Assembly (NCBI RefSeq): GCF_011064825.1
Contig: NZ_CP048751.1
Coordinates: 3,319,374-3,383,373 of the forward strand
DNA: 64,000 nucleotides
Direction: 5' to 3'
Origin: Brevundimonas mediterranea
Lineage (GTDB): Bacteria; Pseudomonadota; Alphaproteobacteria; Caulobacterales; Caulobacteraceae
The notes beneath the pieces were generated by a model. The model was not told the origin of the DNA, ran no database searches, and saw only the letters and a list, made by a program, of their open reading frames with translations. The position numbers and the translations under genes were made by a program. Each line of letters begins with the position of its first letter. Positions within the stretch are counted from its first letter, which is position 1. Below, piece by piece: positions 35,646-44,393 of this stretch.

Positions 35646-37745
35646 ATGTTCCCGGCGATGCGTCCGCAGATTCTCTTTCCCCTGTTCGCCGAGGTCTCCA
35701 GCCTGAAGGGCGTGGGCCCCCGCGTCCTGCCCCTGGTGCAGAAGGTGGCGGGTCCGCTGGTGCGCGACCTGGCCTTCCTCAGCCCCTCGGGCGTCATCGT
35801 CCGCCGGCCCATGGAGGCGGCGACCGCCGTGGACGGCGAGGTCGGGATCTTCGAGATCGTCATCGACCGCCTGTTCGTCCCCAGCCGCCCCGGCGCCCCG
35901 CTGAAGGTCCGCGCCAGCGACCCGACCGGCTTCGTCCACCTGGTCTGGTTCGGCGGCTCGCCCCAGCATATCGACCGGCTGCTGCCGCGCGGCGAGACCC
36001 GGCTGGTCTCGGGCAAGGTCGAACGCTTCAACGGCGAGGTCCAGATCGTCCACCCGGACATTGTCACGCCCGACAAGGCCGCCGACATCCCCGCTTCCGA
36101 ACCCGTCTATCCGGCGACCCAGGGCCTGACCTCGCGCCAGCTGCGCAAACTGGTCCAGGCCGCCCTGCCCGCCGCCCCCGACCTGCCGGAATGGCAGGAC
36201 CCCGCCTGGCTGAAGAAGCAGAACTGGCTGGGCTGGCGCGCGGCGCTGGACGCCCTGCACGCCCCGGCGGGCGAGCCCGACCTGACGCCCGAGGCCCCCG
36301 CCCGCCAGCGCCTGGCCTATGACGAATTCCTGGCCCACCAGCTGGCCCTGGCCCGCCGTCGCCGCGCCCGCGAGATCAAGCCCTCGGCCATCATCGCCCC
36401 CGGCGCCGCCTCCGACCACCTGCTCCAGGCCCTGCCCTTCACCCTGACCAACGCCCAGGCCCAGGCCGTCGCCGAAATCCGTCGCGACCTAGTTTCGGGC
36501 AAACAGATGGGCCGCCTGCTTCAGGGTGATGTGGGTTCGGGCAAGACCGCCGTCGCCGCCCTGGCCCTGGCCGACGCGGCCTCCAGCGGCTTCCAGTCCG
36601 CCCTGATGGCCCCGACCGAAATCCTGGCCCGCCAGCATTACGAAAAGCTCGGCCCCCTGCTGGAGGCGGCCGGCGTCGTCTCCGTCCTGCTCACCGGCCG
36701 CGACACCAACGGCCAGCGGCGCGAGAAGCTGGCCGCCCTGGCCTCCGGTCACGCCCAGGTCGCCATCGGCACCCACGCCCTGTTCCAGGACGCCGTCCGC
36801 TTCGACCGCCTGGCCCTGGCCGTCATCGACGAACAGCATCGGTTCGGCGTCAGCGAGCGCCAGCGACTTCAGGCCAAGGGCGATCCGCGCATCGGCGCCG
36901 TCCACCTGCTGACCATGTCGGCCACCCCCATCCCCCGCACCCTGGAACTGACCCAGTACGGCGAGCTGGAGGTCAGCCGCCTGATGGAGAAGCCGCCGGG
37001 CCGCACCCCCGTCACCACCGCCGTCGTCCCCCTGGCCCGCATCGGCGAGGTCGCCGCCCGACTGAAGACGGTGCTGGACGCCGGCGCCCAGGCCTATTGG
37101 ATCTGCCCCCTGGTCGCCGAATCCGAGGCCATAGACCTGGCCGCCGCCGTCGACCGCGCCGACGACCTGCGCCGCCTGCTGGGGGTCGAGGTCGGCCTCG
37201 CCCACGGCCAGATGCCCGGCGCCGAGCGCGAAGCCGTCATGGCCGACTTCGCCGACGGCCGCCTCCCCCTGCTGGTCGCCACCACCGTGGTCGAGGTCGG
37301 GGTGGACGTGCCCAACGCCTCCATCATGGTCATCGAACACGCCGACCGCTTCGGCCTGGCCCAGTTGCACCAGCTGCGCGGCCGCGTCGGCCGCGGCGCA
37401 AAGGCCAGTTCCTGCATCCTGCTGTACGGCGGCCAGGACGGCGCCCTCGGTGAAACCGCCAAGGAACGCCTCGAGACCCTGCGCCGCACCGAGGACGGCT
37501 TCGTCATCGCCGAGGAAGACTTCCGCCTGCGCGGCGGCGGCGACCCCCTGGGCCTGAAACAGAGCGGCTTCCCCGCCTACCGCTTCGCCGACCCGATCCG
37601 CCACCGCGCCCTGATGCTGGCCGCCGCCGACGACGCCCGCCTGATCCTGGGCCGCGACCCCGACCTGACGTCCGAGCGCGGCCAGGCGGTTCAGGTGCTG
37701 GAGGAGTTGTTTGACTGGAAGGGGCATAGGGCTGGAGCGGATTGA
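35646..37745 (+). CDS. recG: ATP-dependent DNA helicase RecG
   Basis: 699-residue helicase that drives branch migration and fork reversal. N-terminal wedge domain (SLKGVGPRVLPLVQKV, FVHLVWFGG OB strand), Walker A LLQGDVGSGKTAVAALAL, LMAPTEILARQHYEKL, Walker [60 protein letters not shown] and the C-terminal GEEDFRLRGGGDPLGLKQSG. Alternative Met four codons later. Single gene; a REP-like hairpin follows. Confidence 0.98.
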   Translation: MFPAMRPQILFPLFAEVSSLKGVGPRVLPLVQKVAGPLVRDLAFLSPSGVIVRRPMEAATAVDGEVGIFEIVIDRLFVPSRPGAPLKVRASDPTGFVHLVWFGGSPQHIDRLLPRGETRLVSGKVERFNGEVQIVHPDIVTPDKAADIPASEPVYPATQGLTSRQLRKLVQAALPAAPDLPEWQDPAWLKKQNWLGWRAALDALHAPAGEPDLTPEAPARQRLAYDEFLAHQLALARRRRAREIKPSAIIAPGAASDHLLQALPFTLTNAQAQAVAEIRRDLVSGKQMGRLLQGDVGSGKTAVAALALADAASSGFQSALMAPTEILARQHYEKLGPLLEAAGVVSVLLTGRDTNGQRREKLAALASGHAQVAIGTHALFQDAVRFDRLALAVIDEQHRFGVSERQRLQAKGDPRIGAVHLLTMSATPIPRTLELTQYGELEVSRLMEKPPGRTPVTTAVVPLARIGEVAARLKTVLDAGAQAYWICPLVAESEAIDLAAAVDRADDLRRLLGVEVGLAHGQMPGAEREAVMADFADGRLPLLVATTVVEVGVDVPNASIMVIEHADRFGLAQLHQLRGRVGRGAKASSCILLYGGQDGALGETAKERLETLRRTEDGFVIAEEDFRLRGGGDPLGLKQSGFPAYRFADPIRHRALMLAAADDARLILGRDPDLTSERGQAVQVLEELFDWKGHRAGAD

Positions 37746-37781
37746 GGGGGCGCCGCGCCCACGCCCACGCTTACGTCCGTC

Positions 37782-37804
37782 ATCCTGGGCCTTGCGCCTA
37801 GGAT
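37782..37804. repeat. REP-like extragenic palindrome
   Basis: ATCCTGGGC (37782-37790), loop CTTGC, GCCTAGGAT (37796-37804) form a 9-bp stem with one G-T wobble, preceded by GTC. Intergenic hairpins of the form CATCCTGGGCTTG...CCAGGATC are common in high-GC alphaproteobacteria. It lies 36 bases past the recG stop and could also act as its terminator, though no T-run follows. The rest of the 37746-37834 spacer shows no gene. Confidence 0.5.
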
Positions 37805-37834
37805 CAAAAGGCTCGACCGGCTAGAACGCCCCGG

Positions 37835-39448
37835 ATGTTGCGCCTGTCAGAACTCAAACTGCCCCTCGACCACCCGCCGGAGGCCTTGCCCGCCGCGATC
37901 GCCGCCCGCCTGGGCGTGCCGCCGCACGATCTTGTCTCCTGGTCGATATGGAAGCGGGCGCACGACGCGCGCCGGAAATCCGCGATTCTGAAAGTCTACA
38001 TCCTCGACGTCGAGGTAAGGGATGAATCGGCGGTGCTGGCCCGCCTTGCAGACGACGTGCACGTGGCGCCGACGCCAGACGTCGCCTATCGCCCGGTCGC
38101 TGTCGCACCCAGGACCGAGCGCCTTCGCCCGGTCGTGATCGGGGCCGGGCCGTGCGGCCTGTTCGCCGGGCTGATCCTGGCCGAGATGGGGTTCAAGCCG
38201 ATCATCCTCGACCGCGGCAAGGTGGTTCGGCAGCGGACCAAGGACACCTGGGGCCTGTGGCGAAGCAGCAAGTTGGACCCGGAATCCAACGTGCAGTTCG
38301 GCGAGGGCGGCGCGGGCACCTTCTCCGACGGCAAGCTCTACAGCCAGATCAAGGATCCGCGTTTCCTGGCCCGCAAGGTGTTGACCGAATTCGTCGCGGC
38401 CGGGGCGCCGGAGGAAATCCTCACCGAGGCCCACCCGCACATCGGCACCTTCCGCCTGGTGACCATGGTCGAGGCCATGCGCGAGAAGATCGAACGGCTG
38501 GGCGGCGAGTACCGCTTCGAGCACCGGGTCACGGACATCGATCTCGACAAGGGCGCCCTCCGGGGCGTGCGCCTGCACACCGGCGAGACGCTGGAGGCCG
38601 ACCACGTGGTCTTCGCCATCGGCCATTCGTCGCGCGACACCTTCCAGACCCTCTACGAGCGCGGCGTCCATATCGAGGCCAAGCCGTTCTCGATCGGCTT
38701 CCGCATCGAGCATCCGCAGTCCTGGATCGACAAGGCCATGTTCGGCCCCTGCGCCGGCCACCCCGACCTGGGCGCGGCGGCCTATACGCTTTCGCACCAC
38801 TGCTCGAACGGCCGCACCGTCTACAGCTTCTGCATGTGCCCGGGCGGCACGGTGGTGGCGGCCACCAGCGAGCCCGGCCGCGTCGTGACCAACGGCATGA
38901 GCCAGTATTCGCGCAACGAGCGCAACGCCAACTCCGGCTTCGTGGTCGGCATCTCGCCCGAGGATTATCCGAGCGACCATCCGCTGGCGGGCATCGAACT
39001 GCAACGGGATCTGGAGACCCGCGCCTATGCGGCCGGCGGCGGCGACTATTTCGCGCCGGGCCAGCTGGTCGGCGACTTCCTGGCGGGCCGCCCCTCGACC
39101 GCGCTGGGCGAGGTCGTCCCCAGCTATAAGCCGGGCGTGCGCCCGACCGACCTGGCGCCCCTGATGCCCGACTATGTGATCGCCGCCATGCGTGAGGCCC
39201 TGCCCGTCTTCGGCCGCAAGATCGCCCGCTACGACGACGCCCAGGCGGTTCTGACGGGCGTCGAAACCCGCAGTTCATCCCCGATCCGAATGACCCGCGG
39301 CGCCGACTTCCAGAGCCTGAACGTGCGCGGCCTCTTCCCTGCCGGCGAAGGCGCCGGCTACGCCGGCGGCATCCTGTCGGCCGCCGTTGACGGCATCAAG
39401 GTGGCCGAAGCCGTCGCCCGGTCGATGGTGGAGAAGGGGGCGGTGTAG
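37835..39448 (+). CDS. FAD-dependent dehydrogenase, COG2509 type
   Basis: 537-residue cytosolic flavoprotein. N-terminal 90 residues form a small domain with WKRAHDARRKSAILKVYILDVEV; the FAD loop is VVIGAGPCGLFAGLILAEMG, then LDRGKVVRQRTKDTWGLW. FGEGGAGTFSDGKLYSQIKD and HHCSNGRTVYSFCMCPGGTVV with a Cys pair, plus GEGAGYAGGILSAAVDGI at the end, are hallmarks of this widespread family, which includes proteins annotated as NAD(FAD)-utilising dehydrogenases. Reaction unknown. Last core gene before the low-GC stretch. Confidence 0.85.
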   Translation: MLRLSELKLPLDHPPEALPAAIAARLGVPPHDLVSWSIWKRAHDARRKSAILKVYILDVEVRDESAVLARLADDVHVAPTPDVAYRPVAVAPRTERLRPVVIGAGPCGLFAGLILAEMGFKPIILDRGKVVRQRTKDTWGLWRSSKLDPESNVQFGEGGAGTFSDGKLYSQIKDPRFLARKVLTEFVAAGAPEEILTEAHPHIGTFRLVTMVEAMREKIERLGGEYRFEHRVTDIDLDKGALRGVRLHTGETLEADHVVFAIGHSSRDTFQTLYERGVHIEAKPFSIGFRIEHPQSWIDKAMFGPCAGHPDLGAAAYTLSHHCSNGRTVYSFCMCPGGTVVAATSEPGRVVTNGMSQYSRNERNANSGFVVGISPEDYPSDHPLAGIELQRDLETRAYAAGGGDYFAPGQLVGDFLAGRPSTALGEVVPSYKPGVRPTDLAPLMPDYVIAAMREALPVFGRKIARYDDAQAVLTGVETRSSSPIRMTRGADFQSLNVRGLFPAGEGAGYAGGILSAAVDGIKVAEAVARSMVEKGAV

Positions 39449-39500
39449 ATCGGTCAAAAACACAGACAGCGCCCACCGTCAGTTTTTGGATGCCCTTGCC

Positions 39501-39523
39501 GGCTGCTACTGAGCTTAGCAGCC
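39501..39523. repeat. Hairpin at the left edge of the low-GC stretch
   Basis: GGCTGCTA (39501-39508), 7-base loop, TAGCAGCC (39516-39523): a perfect 8-bp stem, 53 bases after the flavoprotein stop. No T-run follows. A second weaker inverted repeat, CAAAAAC...GTTTTTG at about 39455-39488, lies just before it and may assist termination. The rest of 39449-39723 carries no gene; its last part is the leader of the NTPase gene. Confidence 0.45.
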
Positions 39524-39723
39524 GTGATCGTACGACAATCCGGACCTCGTCGGAGAGAGCCGATCAGCTTGCGCGCCGCTAGCCTAAGACGGTTCCCGCC
39601 CCGTTGCGGACTTTCCGTTAGCCCGCCGTCAGGCAGGGCGGAAATCTTACCCTGAGTGGCAAAAGCGTAATAGCCTGTCGCTAGCGCGATTGCGCCGACG
39701 CCATGTCAGCTAGCGGAGTTATA

Positions 39724-41391
39724 ATGTCGATCGAGCTTCTTGAGAAAGAAATCCGTCGCTTCTTAGCAAGCGCTGATGCAGAGGTGCTTTGCATTTCTGG
39801 TAAATGGGGTGTCGGAAAGACTTTTGCATGGAACAAGTACCTTCAAGAGGCAGACAGGGATGGGGCGATTGGACTCAAACGATATTCTTACGTCAGTCTG
39901 TTTGGTCGAAATTCGCTCGACGATGTTCGTAGCGCTATATTTGAAAACACCGTTCCCCTCGCAGGAGCACCCACAAAGCCCAACCTCGCCTCGCTCGTAA
40001 AATCGGCCGAAGCTGGCGGGCGACAACTCACGGCTTATGCGCGCTTAACACCTAAGGTTAAGGACTATGTGGCGCTCAGCGAGCGGGTGTTATTTGCAAC
40101 TATGGGATCTCAGCTCATTTGCATTGATGACTTGGAACGGGCTGGGAAAGGCCTGGCAGTACACGATGTTCTGGGCCTAGTCTCCGAGCTCAAGGAACAG
40201 AAAGCTTGCAAGGTTATCGTATTACTGAACGCAGAAAAAATCCCGGGAGATGGCAAGGAAGCCTTCGAAGCACAGCTGGAGAAGGTTGCGGACATATCTC
40301 TGACCTTCAATCCCTCTCCATCTGAAGCGGCTGAGATAGGATTCAGCCCAGGCATCGCTCTGCGAGACCGCCTAGTGCGTCATTGCGTGACGCTGTCGAT
40401 CGTCAATATCCGGGTCATCAAGAAGATCGAGCGACATGCCAAACGCTTAGGTGAAATCCTTCTCGGTTATGACCGGAGAATTCTTGAGCAGTCAGTGTCA
40501 TCCATGGCTCTTTACACATTTTCCAAATTCCAACCTGACAGCGCGCCATCGCTCGAATTCTTGCAAAGGTTCAACCAATTTGCCGGATTGGGCGGTCAAT
40601 CTGCCGAAGAATACACCAAGTGGCGTGATCTGCTGATCGAGTACGAATATTCATCAACAGACGAATTCGACTTGAAGGTCATGGCCGGTGTTGAGCTTGG
40701 CTTCTTCGACGAGGCGAAGTTAAGAGCATCGGCCGATGACCTAGCGGCAAGCTTGAAATTTAGCGATCAAGGAAATTCGGTCCACGAAGCCTGGGCAAAA
40801 TATCACGACTCGTTCGACGATAACGCCGACGCAGTGCTCGACGGTCTGGACGCCGCGTTTCGAGCGAACGCCAATGCCATCACGCCACTTAATGCGAGCG
40901 GCACGATCCGGCTCTTCAAGGAATTGGGCCGCGAGGAGCAGGCAAAGGCCTTAGCACAGCAGTATGTCGATATCCGCAACGAGCCGGTGGAGTTTTGGGA
41001 CCTAAGTGAATACGCGTTCAAGGGCGATGTCACTGATCCGGATTTGATTGCGGCGTTTGCGGAGAAGCACGCTTCGTTCGCGCCACCGGCGCTCGACGCT
41101 GGGGACGTGTTGATCCGGATTAGCCGTCAAAGCGGTTGGAACACCCGCGATGTGGAGTTCCTCGCCAACTTGACCGCCCAGGACTTCGTGACGCTCTTCA
41201 AGAAGTTGAAAGGCGACGACCTTCGGCGAGCTGTTCGCGAAGCCCTGCGCTTCGTTAATCGGGGTAGTCCGGAAAGCCGCGAGGTCATGATCGCAACGCG
41301 GGCAAAGGAAGCGTTAGAGCTAATTGCAGCCGAGTCGCCGATTAACGCGAGGCGAGTTGCCCAGCGCCTAGCAGAAGCTAACGGCGGCTAA
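39724..41391 (+). CDS. KAP-like P-loop NTPase, probable accessory/defence gene
   Basis: 555 residues. Walker A GKWGVGKT (26-33); Walker B with trailing Arg in LICIDDLERAGKG (131-143), closely like the IDDLDR motif of KAP NTPases; next strand KVIVLLNAEKI (about 160-170). The remaining 380 residues are mostly helical, without a recognised domain and without the membrane helices many KAP proteins have. Start ATG 39724 is preferred (GGAG 6 bases upstream) over the in-frame ATG at 39703. Base composition is near 50% GC with ATA, TTA and AGA codons rare in the neighbours, a sign of transfer. No partner gene. KAP and STAND-like NTPases often act in phage exclusion; that role is inference. Confidence 0.7.
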   Translation: MSIELLEKEIRRFLASADAEVLCISGKWGVGKTFAWNKYLQEADRDGAIGLKRYSYVSLFGRNSLDDVRSAIFENTVPLAGAPTKPNLASLVKSAEAGGRQLTAYARLTPKVKDYVALSERVLFATMGSQLICIDDLERAGKGLAVHDVLGLVSELKEQKACKVIVLLNAEKIPGDGKEAFEAQLEKVADISLTFNPSPSEAAEIGFSPGIALRDRLVRHCVTLSIVNIRVIKKIERHAKRLGEILLGYDRRILEQSVSSMALYTFSKFQPDSAPSLEFLQRFNQFAGLGGQSAEEYTKWRDLLIEYEYSSTDEFDLKVMAGVELGFFDEAKLRASADDLAASLKFSDQGNSVHEAWAKYHDSFDDNADAVLDGLDAAFRANANAITPLNASGTIRLFKELGREEQAKALAQQYVDIRNEPVEFWDLSEYAFKGDVTDPDLIAAFAEKHASFAPPALDAGDVLIRISRQSGWNTRDVEFLANLTAQDFVTLFKKLKGDDLRRAVREALRFVNRGSPESREVMIATRAKEALELIAAESPINARRVAQRLAEANGG

Positions 41392-41827
41392 CCACCTGAG
41401 CAGATGTCCGGAACGTCCGCTTTCCAGCACGGCTCTGCTGAATGAAAATGTGAGGAGAGCGGTTCGTATAGATGAACCAAGGAAGGCAAACGAAGGTCAT
41501 CTCCCCCAATTTGTCGAACTGAAGCTAATCTTTTCAACACCCTAACCCGCCCCAACCGCCATCGACCAACCACGCCTCCAGACTGTGTTAGCCTCGTCGT
41601 CCGGTCTTTGACATCGGGCGCGCGCCGCAGTCCGCTTGCGACGTCCGCTCCCCATCAACGCCACGGTCGTCGCCCCTGGCGCATTTGGCGCCTTTGGCAC
41701 GGTTGTCACCCTGTTTTCGCGCCAAACCGACCGGCCTCAGCCGATCCTAACGCCGCAGCAGTCGCCCCATGGCGCATTTGGCGGTTTGGCGGTTTGTCAT
41801 CCTGTTTTTACGACAAACCGACCGGCC
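41392..41827. other. Gene-free 436-bp spacer with tandem repeats
   Basis: The left 270 bases after the NTPase stop are of mixed, lower GC and I see no convincing gene; a 61-codon minus-strand frame there has no family features. The right 160 bases hold two imperfect copies of an about 80-base unit, reported separately, the second of which runs into the 3' end of the MBL gene. No transposase remnant or tRNA is present. Confidence 0.6.
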
Positions 41828-41837
41828 TCAGCCGATC
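41669..41837. repeat. Tandem hairpin repeat (period about 91 bp) including the MBL gene 3' end
   Basis: Unit A 41669-41746 and unit B 41761-41837 align over about 78 bases with roughly 80% identity, sharing GGCGCATTTGGCG, CCTGTTTT and the exact block AAACCGACCGGCCTCAGCCG plus ATC. Each unit folds: B has CGGTTTGTC (41790-41798) and GACAAACCG (41812-41820), a perfect 9-bp stem with a 13-base loop; A has TTTGGCACG/CGCGCCAAA (41693-41701/41718-41726), 8 of 9 paired. The last 10 bases of unit B are the final codons and stop of the MBL gene, so unit A is a second copy of that gene's terminus. Confidence 0.75.
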
Positions 41838-42622
41838 ATGCAGGTCCATCCGTCGAACCCGACCTCGACATTCGCCGGAACAATCGCCGACAGTTCCTTG
41901 TAATCCATGTCGATGTGCAGGTTCGTCAGCACCGCCCGCTCGACGTCCGCCGCCGCAATCCACTCCAGCGTCCGGTCCAGATGGGCATGGGTCGGATGGG
42001 GGGTGTAGCGCAGGGCGTCGACGATCCAGACCTGGCATCCGGCCACCGCGCGGATCGCCGCCTCGTCCAGGTCCGACACGTCGCTGGAATAGGCCATGTC
42101 GCCCAGCCGATAGCCGACCGACCGGATCGGTCCATGCCCCTGATCGAAGGTCACGACCGGGATCGCGCCCCCCGGCCCCTCCACCGACCAGGCCGTCCCG
42201 TGCGGCGGGATGACCTGGGCGTCCAGCAGCGGCGGATAGCCGAACTTGCTCTCGAAGATATAGTCGAACCGGTGGGACAGGGACGTCAGGGTCGCCTCGT
42301 CCATCCAGGCCGGGATTCGCTTGCGCGCCCGCGTCGCGAAGGTGCGCAGATCGTCGATCCCGTGGGTCTGGTCCGCATGGTCGTGGGTATAGAGGACCGC
42401 GTCCACATGCCGGGTCCCGCTGGCCAGCATCTGTTCGCGCAGGTCCGGCGAGGTGTCGATCAGGATGTTGGTCATCCCCTCCGGCCCGGTCTTCCTCGCC
42501 AGCATCGAGCAGCGCGTGCGCCGGTTCCTCGGCTCGGCCGGGTCGCACACGCCCCAGTCGCCGTCGCCCCGCGGCACCCCGCCCGAGGATCCGCTGCCCA
42601 GGATGACGACTTCGAAGCTCAT
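41828..42622 (-). CDS. MBL-fold metallo-hydrolase (PhnP-like)
   Basis: 264-residue metallo-beta-lactamase-fold phosphodiesterase-like protein (COG1235). GSGSSGGVPRGDGDWGVCD opens the fold; the metal motif is THDHADQTHGIDD, where the usual HxHxDH reads HxHxDQ. Downstream ligands are seen in TFDQGHGP, YSSDVSDL and LTNLHIDMDY. Related enzymes include PhnP and tRNase Z-like phosphodiesterases. Its start overlaps the tatD stop by 4 bases; last gene of tmk-holB-tatD-mbl. The 3' end forms part of a tandem repeat. Confidence 0.88.
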   Translation of the reverse strand: MSFEVVILGSGSSGGVPRGDGDWGVCDPAEPRNRRTRCSMLARKTGPEGMTNILIDTSPDLREQMLASGTRHVDAVLYTHDHADQTHGIDDLRTFATRARKRIPAWMDEATLTSLSHRFDYIFESKFGYPPLLDAQVIPPHGTAWSVEGPGGAIPVVTFDQGHGPIRSVGYRLGDMAYSSDVSDLDEAAIRAVAGCQVWIVDALRYTPHPTHAHLDRTLEWIAAADVERAVLTNLHIDMDYKELSAIVPANVEVGFDGWTCMIG

Positions 42623-43401
42623 GCCGATCTCGGTATCCGGTCAAAGAGGCCGAAGAAGGCCTCGGTGGTTTTCTGGTCCGCCTCCTCGGCGCTCCAGCCC
42701 CGGATCTCGGCCAGCTTGTCCAGCACATGGCTGATATAGGCCGGCTCGTTGCGCCGCCCCCGATGCGGGATGGGCGCCAGATAGGGGCAGTCGGTCTCGA
42801 CGATTATACGGTCAGCCGGCATGTCCCGGATCACCGCCCGCACATCCTCGGCCGCCTTGAAGGTGGCGATCCCCGAGACCGAGAACCAGGCCCCCAGTTC
42901 CGCAGCGATTCCCGCCAGTTCCGCCCCGCTGGTGTAGCAGTGCATCAGCATCTTGAACGGCCCGGCGGCGTGCTCCTCCTTCAGGATCGGCCCCATGACC
43001 TCATCCGCCTCGCGGGTATGGATCACCAGCGGCAGGCCCGTCTCCCGCGCCGCCGCCACATGCTGGCGGAACACCGCCGCCTGGATCTCGCGCGGGCTGA
43101 AGTCATAGTGGAAGTCCAGGCCGCACTCGCCGATCCCCACCACCTTGGGCCGCTGCGCCAGGTCGATCAGGGTCGCCGCAGTCAGGTCCGCCGCATCCTT
43201 GGCCTCGTGCGGATGGACCCCGACCGTGCACCAGATGTCGGGGTTGGCCATGGCGATCCCATGGGTCGCCTCGAAGGTGGTCAGCTTGTCCGAGATCTCG
43301 ACCATCAGGCCGACCCCGGCCTCGCGCGCCCGGGCGATCACCGCGTCCCGGTCCTCGTCGAACTGGGGGGCGTGCAGGTTCACATGACTGTCGATCAGCA
43401 T
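42619..43401 (-). CDS. TatD family hydrolase (metal-dependent DNase)
   Basis: 260-residue TIM-barrel metal-dependent hydrolase; TatD proteins act as 3'-5' exonucleases on DNA and D-aminoacyl substrates. The first metal motif reads DSHVNLHA, where most members have DSHCHL, so the second His of HxH is Asn. Other ligands are present: GIGECGLDFHYD, VIHTREAD, LMHCYTSG and VETDCPYLAPIPHRGRRNEP. Start ATG 43401 shares one base with the holB stop; the frame is open upstream but is Gly/Ala-rich shadow. Confidence 0.92.
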   Translation of the reverse strand: MLIDSHVNLHAPQFDEDRDAVIARAREAGVGLMVEISDKLTTFEATHGIAMANPDIWCTVGVHPHEAKDAADLTAATLIDLAQRPKVVGIGECGLDFHYDFSPREIQAAVFRQHVAAARETGLPLVIHTREADEVMGPILKEEHAAGPFKMLMHCYTSGAELAGIAAELGAWFSVSGIATFKAAEDVRAVIRDMPADRIIVETDCPYLAPIPHRGRRNEPAYISHVLDKLAEIRGWSAEEADQKTTEAFFGLFDRIPRSA

Positions 43402-44393
43402 CAGCCCATCCGCGCCTGCTGGGCCTGGACCCGCCTCAGGTCCGCCAGCGCCCCGGCCAGCACATCGGCCTTGTCCAGGTTCAGCCCCGCCGCCCGCTCC
43501 GGCAAGGGCTGCAGCCGCTCCCAAAGCTCGGCCCAGCGGTTCGCCGCGCCGGACGGACTGCTCAGGGCCTGCATCCGCACCGCCGCGATCAGCCGGTCCA
43601 TCAGGGTCTCGAACCGCTCCTGGCCTTCCGCGCCCCGGAACTTGTCGGCGATGGCCAGGGCCTCGGCCCGGTCCACATCCCCCTCGACCCAGCGCCGCGC
43701 CAACTGGTCCATCTCGAAGGTCGCCCCCGACGCCAGGGCCAGGGCCGCGCCCGGCGATCCGCCCGCCATGGCCGCCGCATGCTCGGCCTCCTCCGGCTCG
43801 GCCCCCGTGCGGTTCCGCACCAGGGCCTCCAGCCGCTCCGGCGTCCAGATGGGGAAGCTCAGCCGCCGACAGCGCGACCGGATCGTGGCCAGCAGCCGCC
43901 CCGGCGCGTGGGTCACCAGGAACAGCACCCCCCGCTCGGGCGGCTCCTCCAGAACCTTCAGCAAGGCGTTGGCCGCATTGATGTTCAGGTCGTCGGCCGC
44001 ATCGATGATCGCCACCCGGTGCTGAGCCTGGGACGGGCTCTTGGAAAAGAACTCGGGCAGGTCGCGCGACTGATCGACCGAGATCGACTTCTTGGTCTTG
44101 CCGCCCTCGACCAGCCGTTCCAGCACCAGCAGGTCGGGATGCGACTGGGCCGAGATCAGCCGGCTGACCGGATCCTCGCGCCGCGCGCCCAGCGGCCCGC
44201 GCGCCGGATCAGCCGCCGCCCCCAGCAGCCGCCGCGCCGCGCGATAGGCGAAGGTCGCCTTGCCCGTTCCTTCGACCCCGCACAGCAGCCAGGCATGGTG
44301 CAGCCGTCCCCGCTCCCAGGCGTCCAGAAAGGCCGCTTCCGCCGCAGCGTCGGGGACCAGGTCGAACCGGTCGCGGGGATGATCGTCGCTCAC
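43401..44393 (-). CDS. holB: DNA polymerase III subunit delta'
   Basis: 330-residue clamp-loader subunit. Walker A-like HHAWLLCGVEGTGKATFAYR, IIDAADDLNINAANALLKVLEEPPER (Walker B/sensor region) and the SRC motif in LLATIRSRCRRLSF. GTG 44393 chosen because it overlaps the tmk stop by 4 bases and the reading frame before it is not protein-like. Together with tmk it couples dTTP supply and replication, an arrangement common across proteobacteria. Confidence 0.93.
   Translation of the reverse strand: MSDDHPRDRFDLVPDAAAEAAFLDAWERGRLHHAWLLCGVEGTGKATFAYRAARRLLGAAADPARGPLGARREDPVSRLISAQSHPDLLVLERLVEGGKTKKSISVDQSRDLPEFFSKSPSQAQHRVAIIDAADDLNINAANALLKVLEEPPERGVLFLVTHAPGRLLATIRSRCRRLSFPIWTPERLEALVRNRTGAEPEEAEHAAAMAGGSPGAALALASGATFEMDQLARRWVEGDVDRAEALAIADKFRGAEGQERFETLMDRLIAAVRMQALSSPSGAANRWAELWERLQPLPERAAGLNLDKADVLAGALADLRRVQAQQARMG

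Noticed and set aside
41388..41573. 61-codon minus-strand frame after the NTPase gene as an antitoxin or partner
   Set aside because: No ribosome site, no recognisable fold and it overlaps the NTPase stop; not supportable.
41641..41837. CRISPR-like array
   Set aside because: Only two imperfect long units, no regular spacers and no cas genes.
39558..41838. AGCCGATCA at both edges of the low-GC stretch as attachment repeats
   Set aside because: Only 9 bases, too short to separate from chance; no integrase is present.
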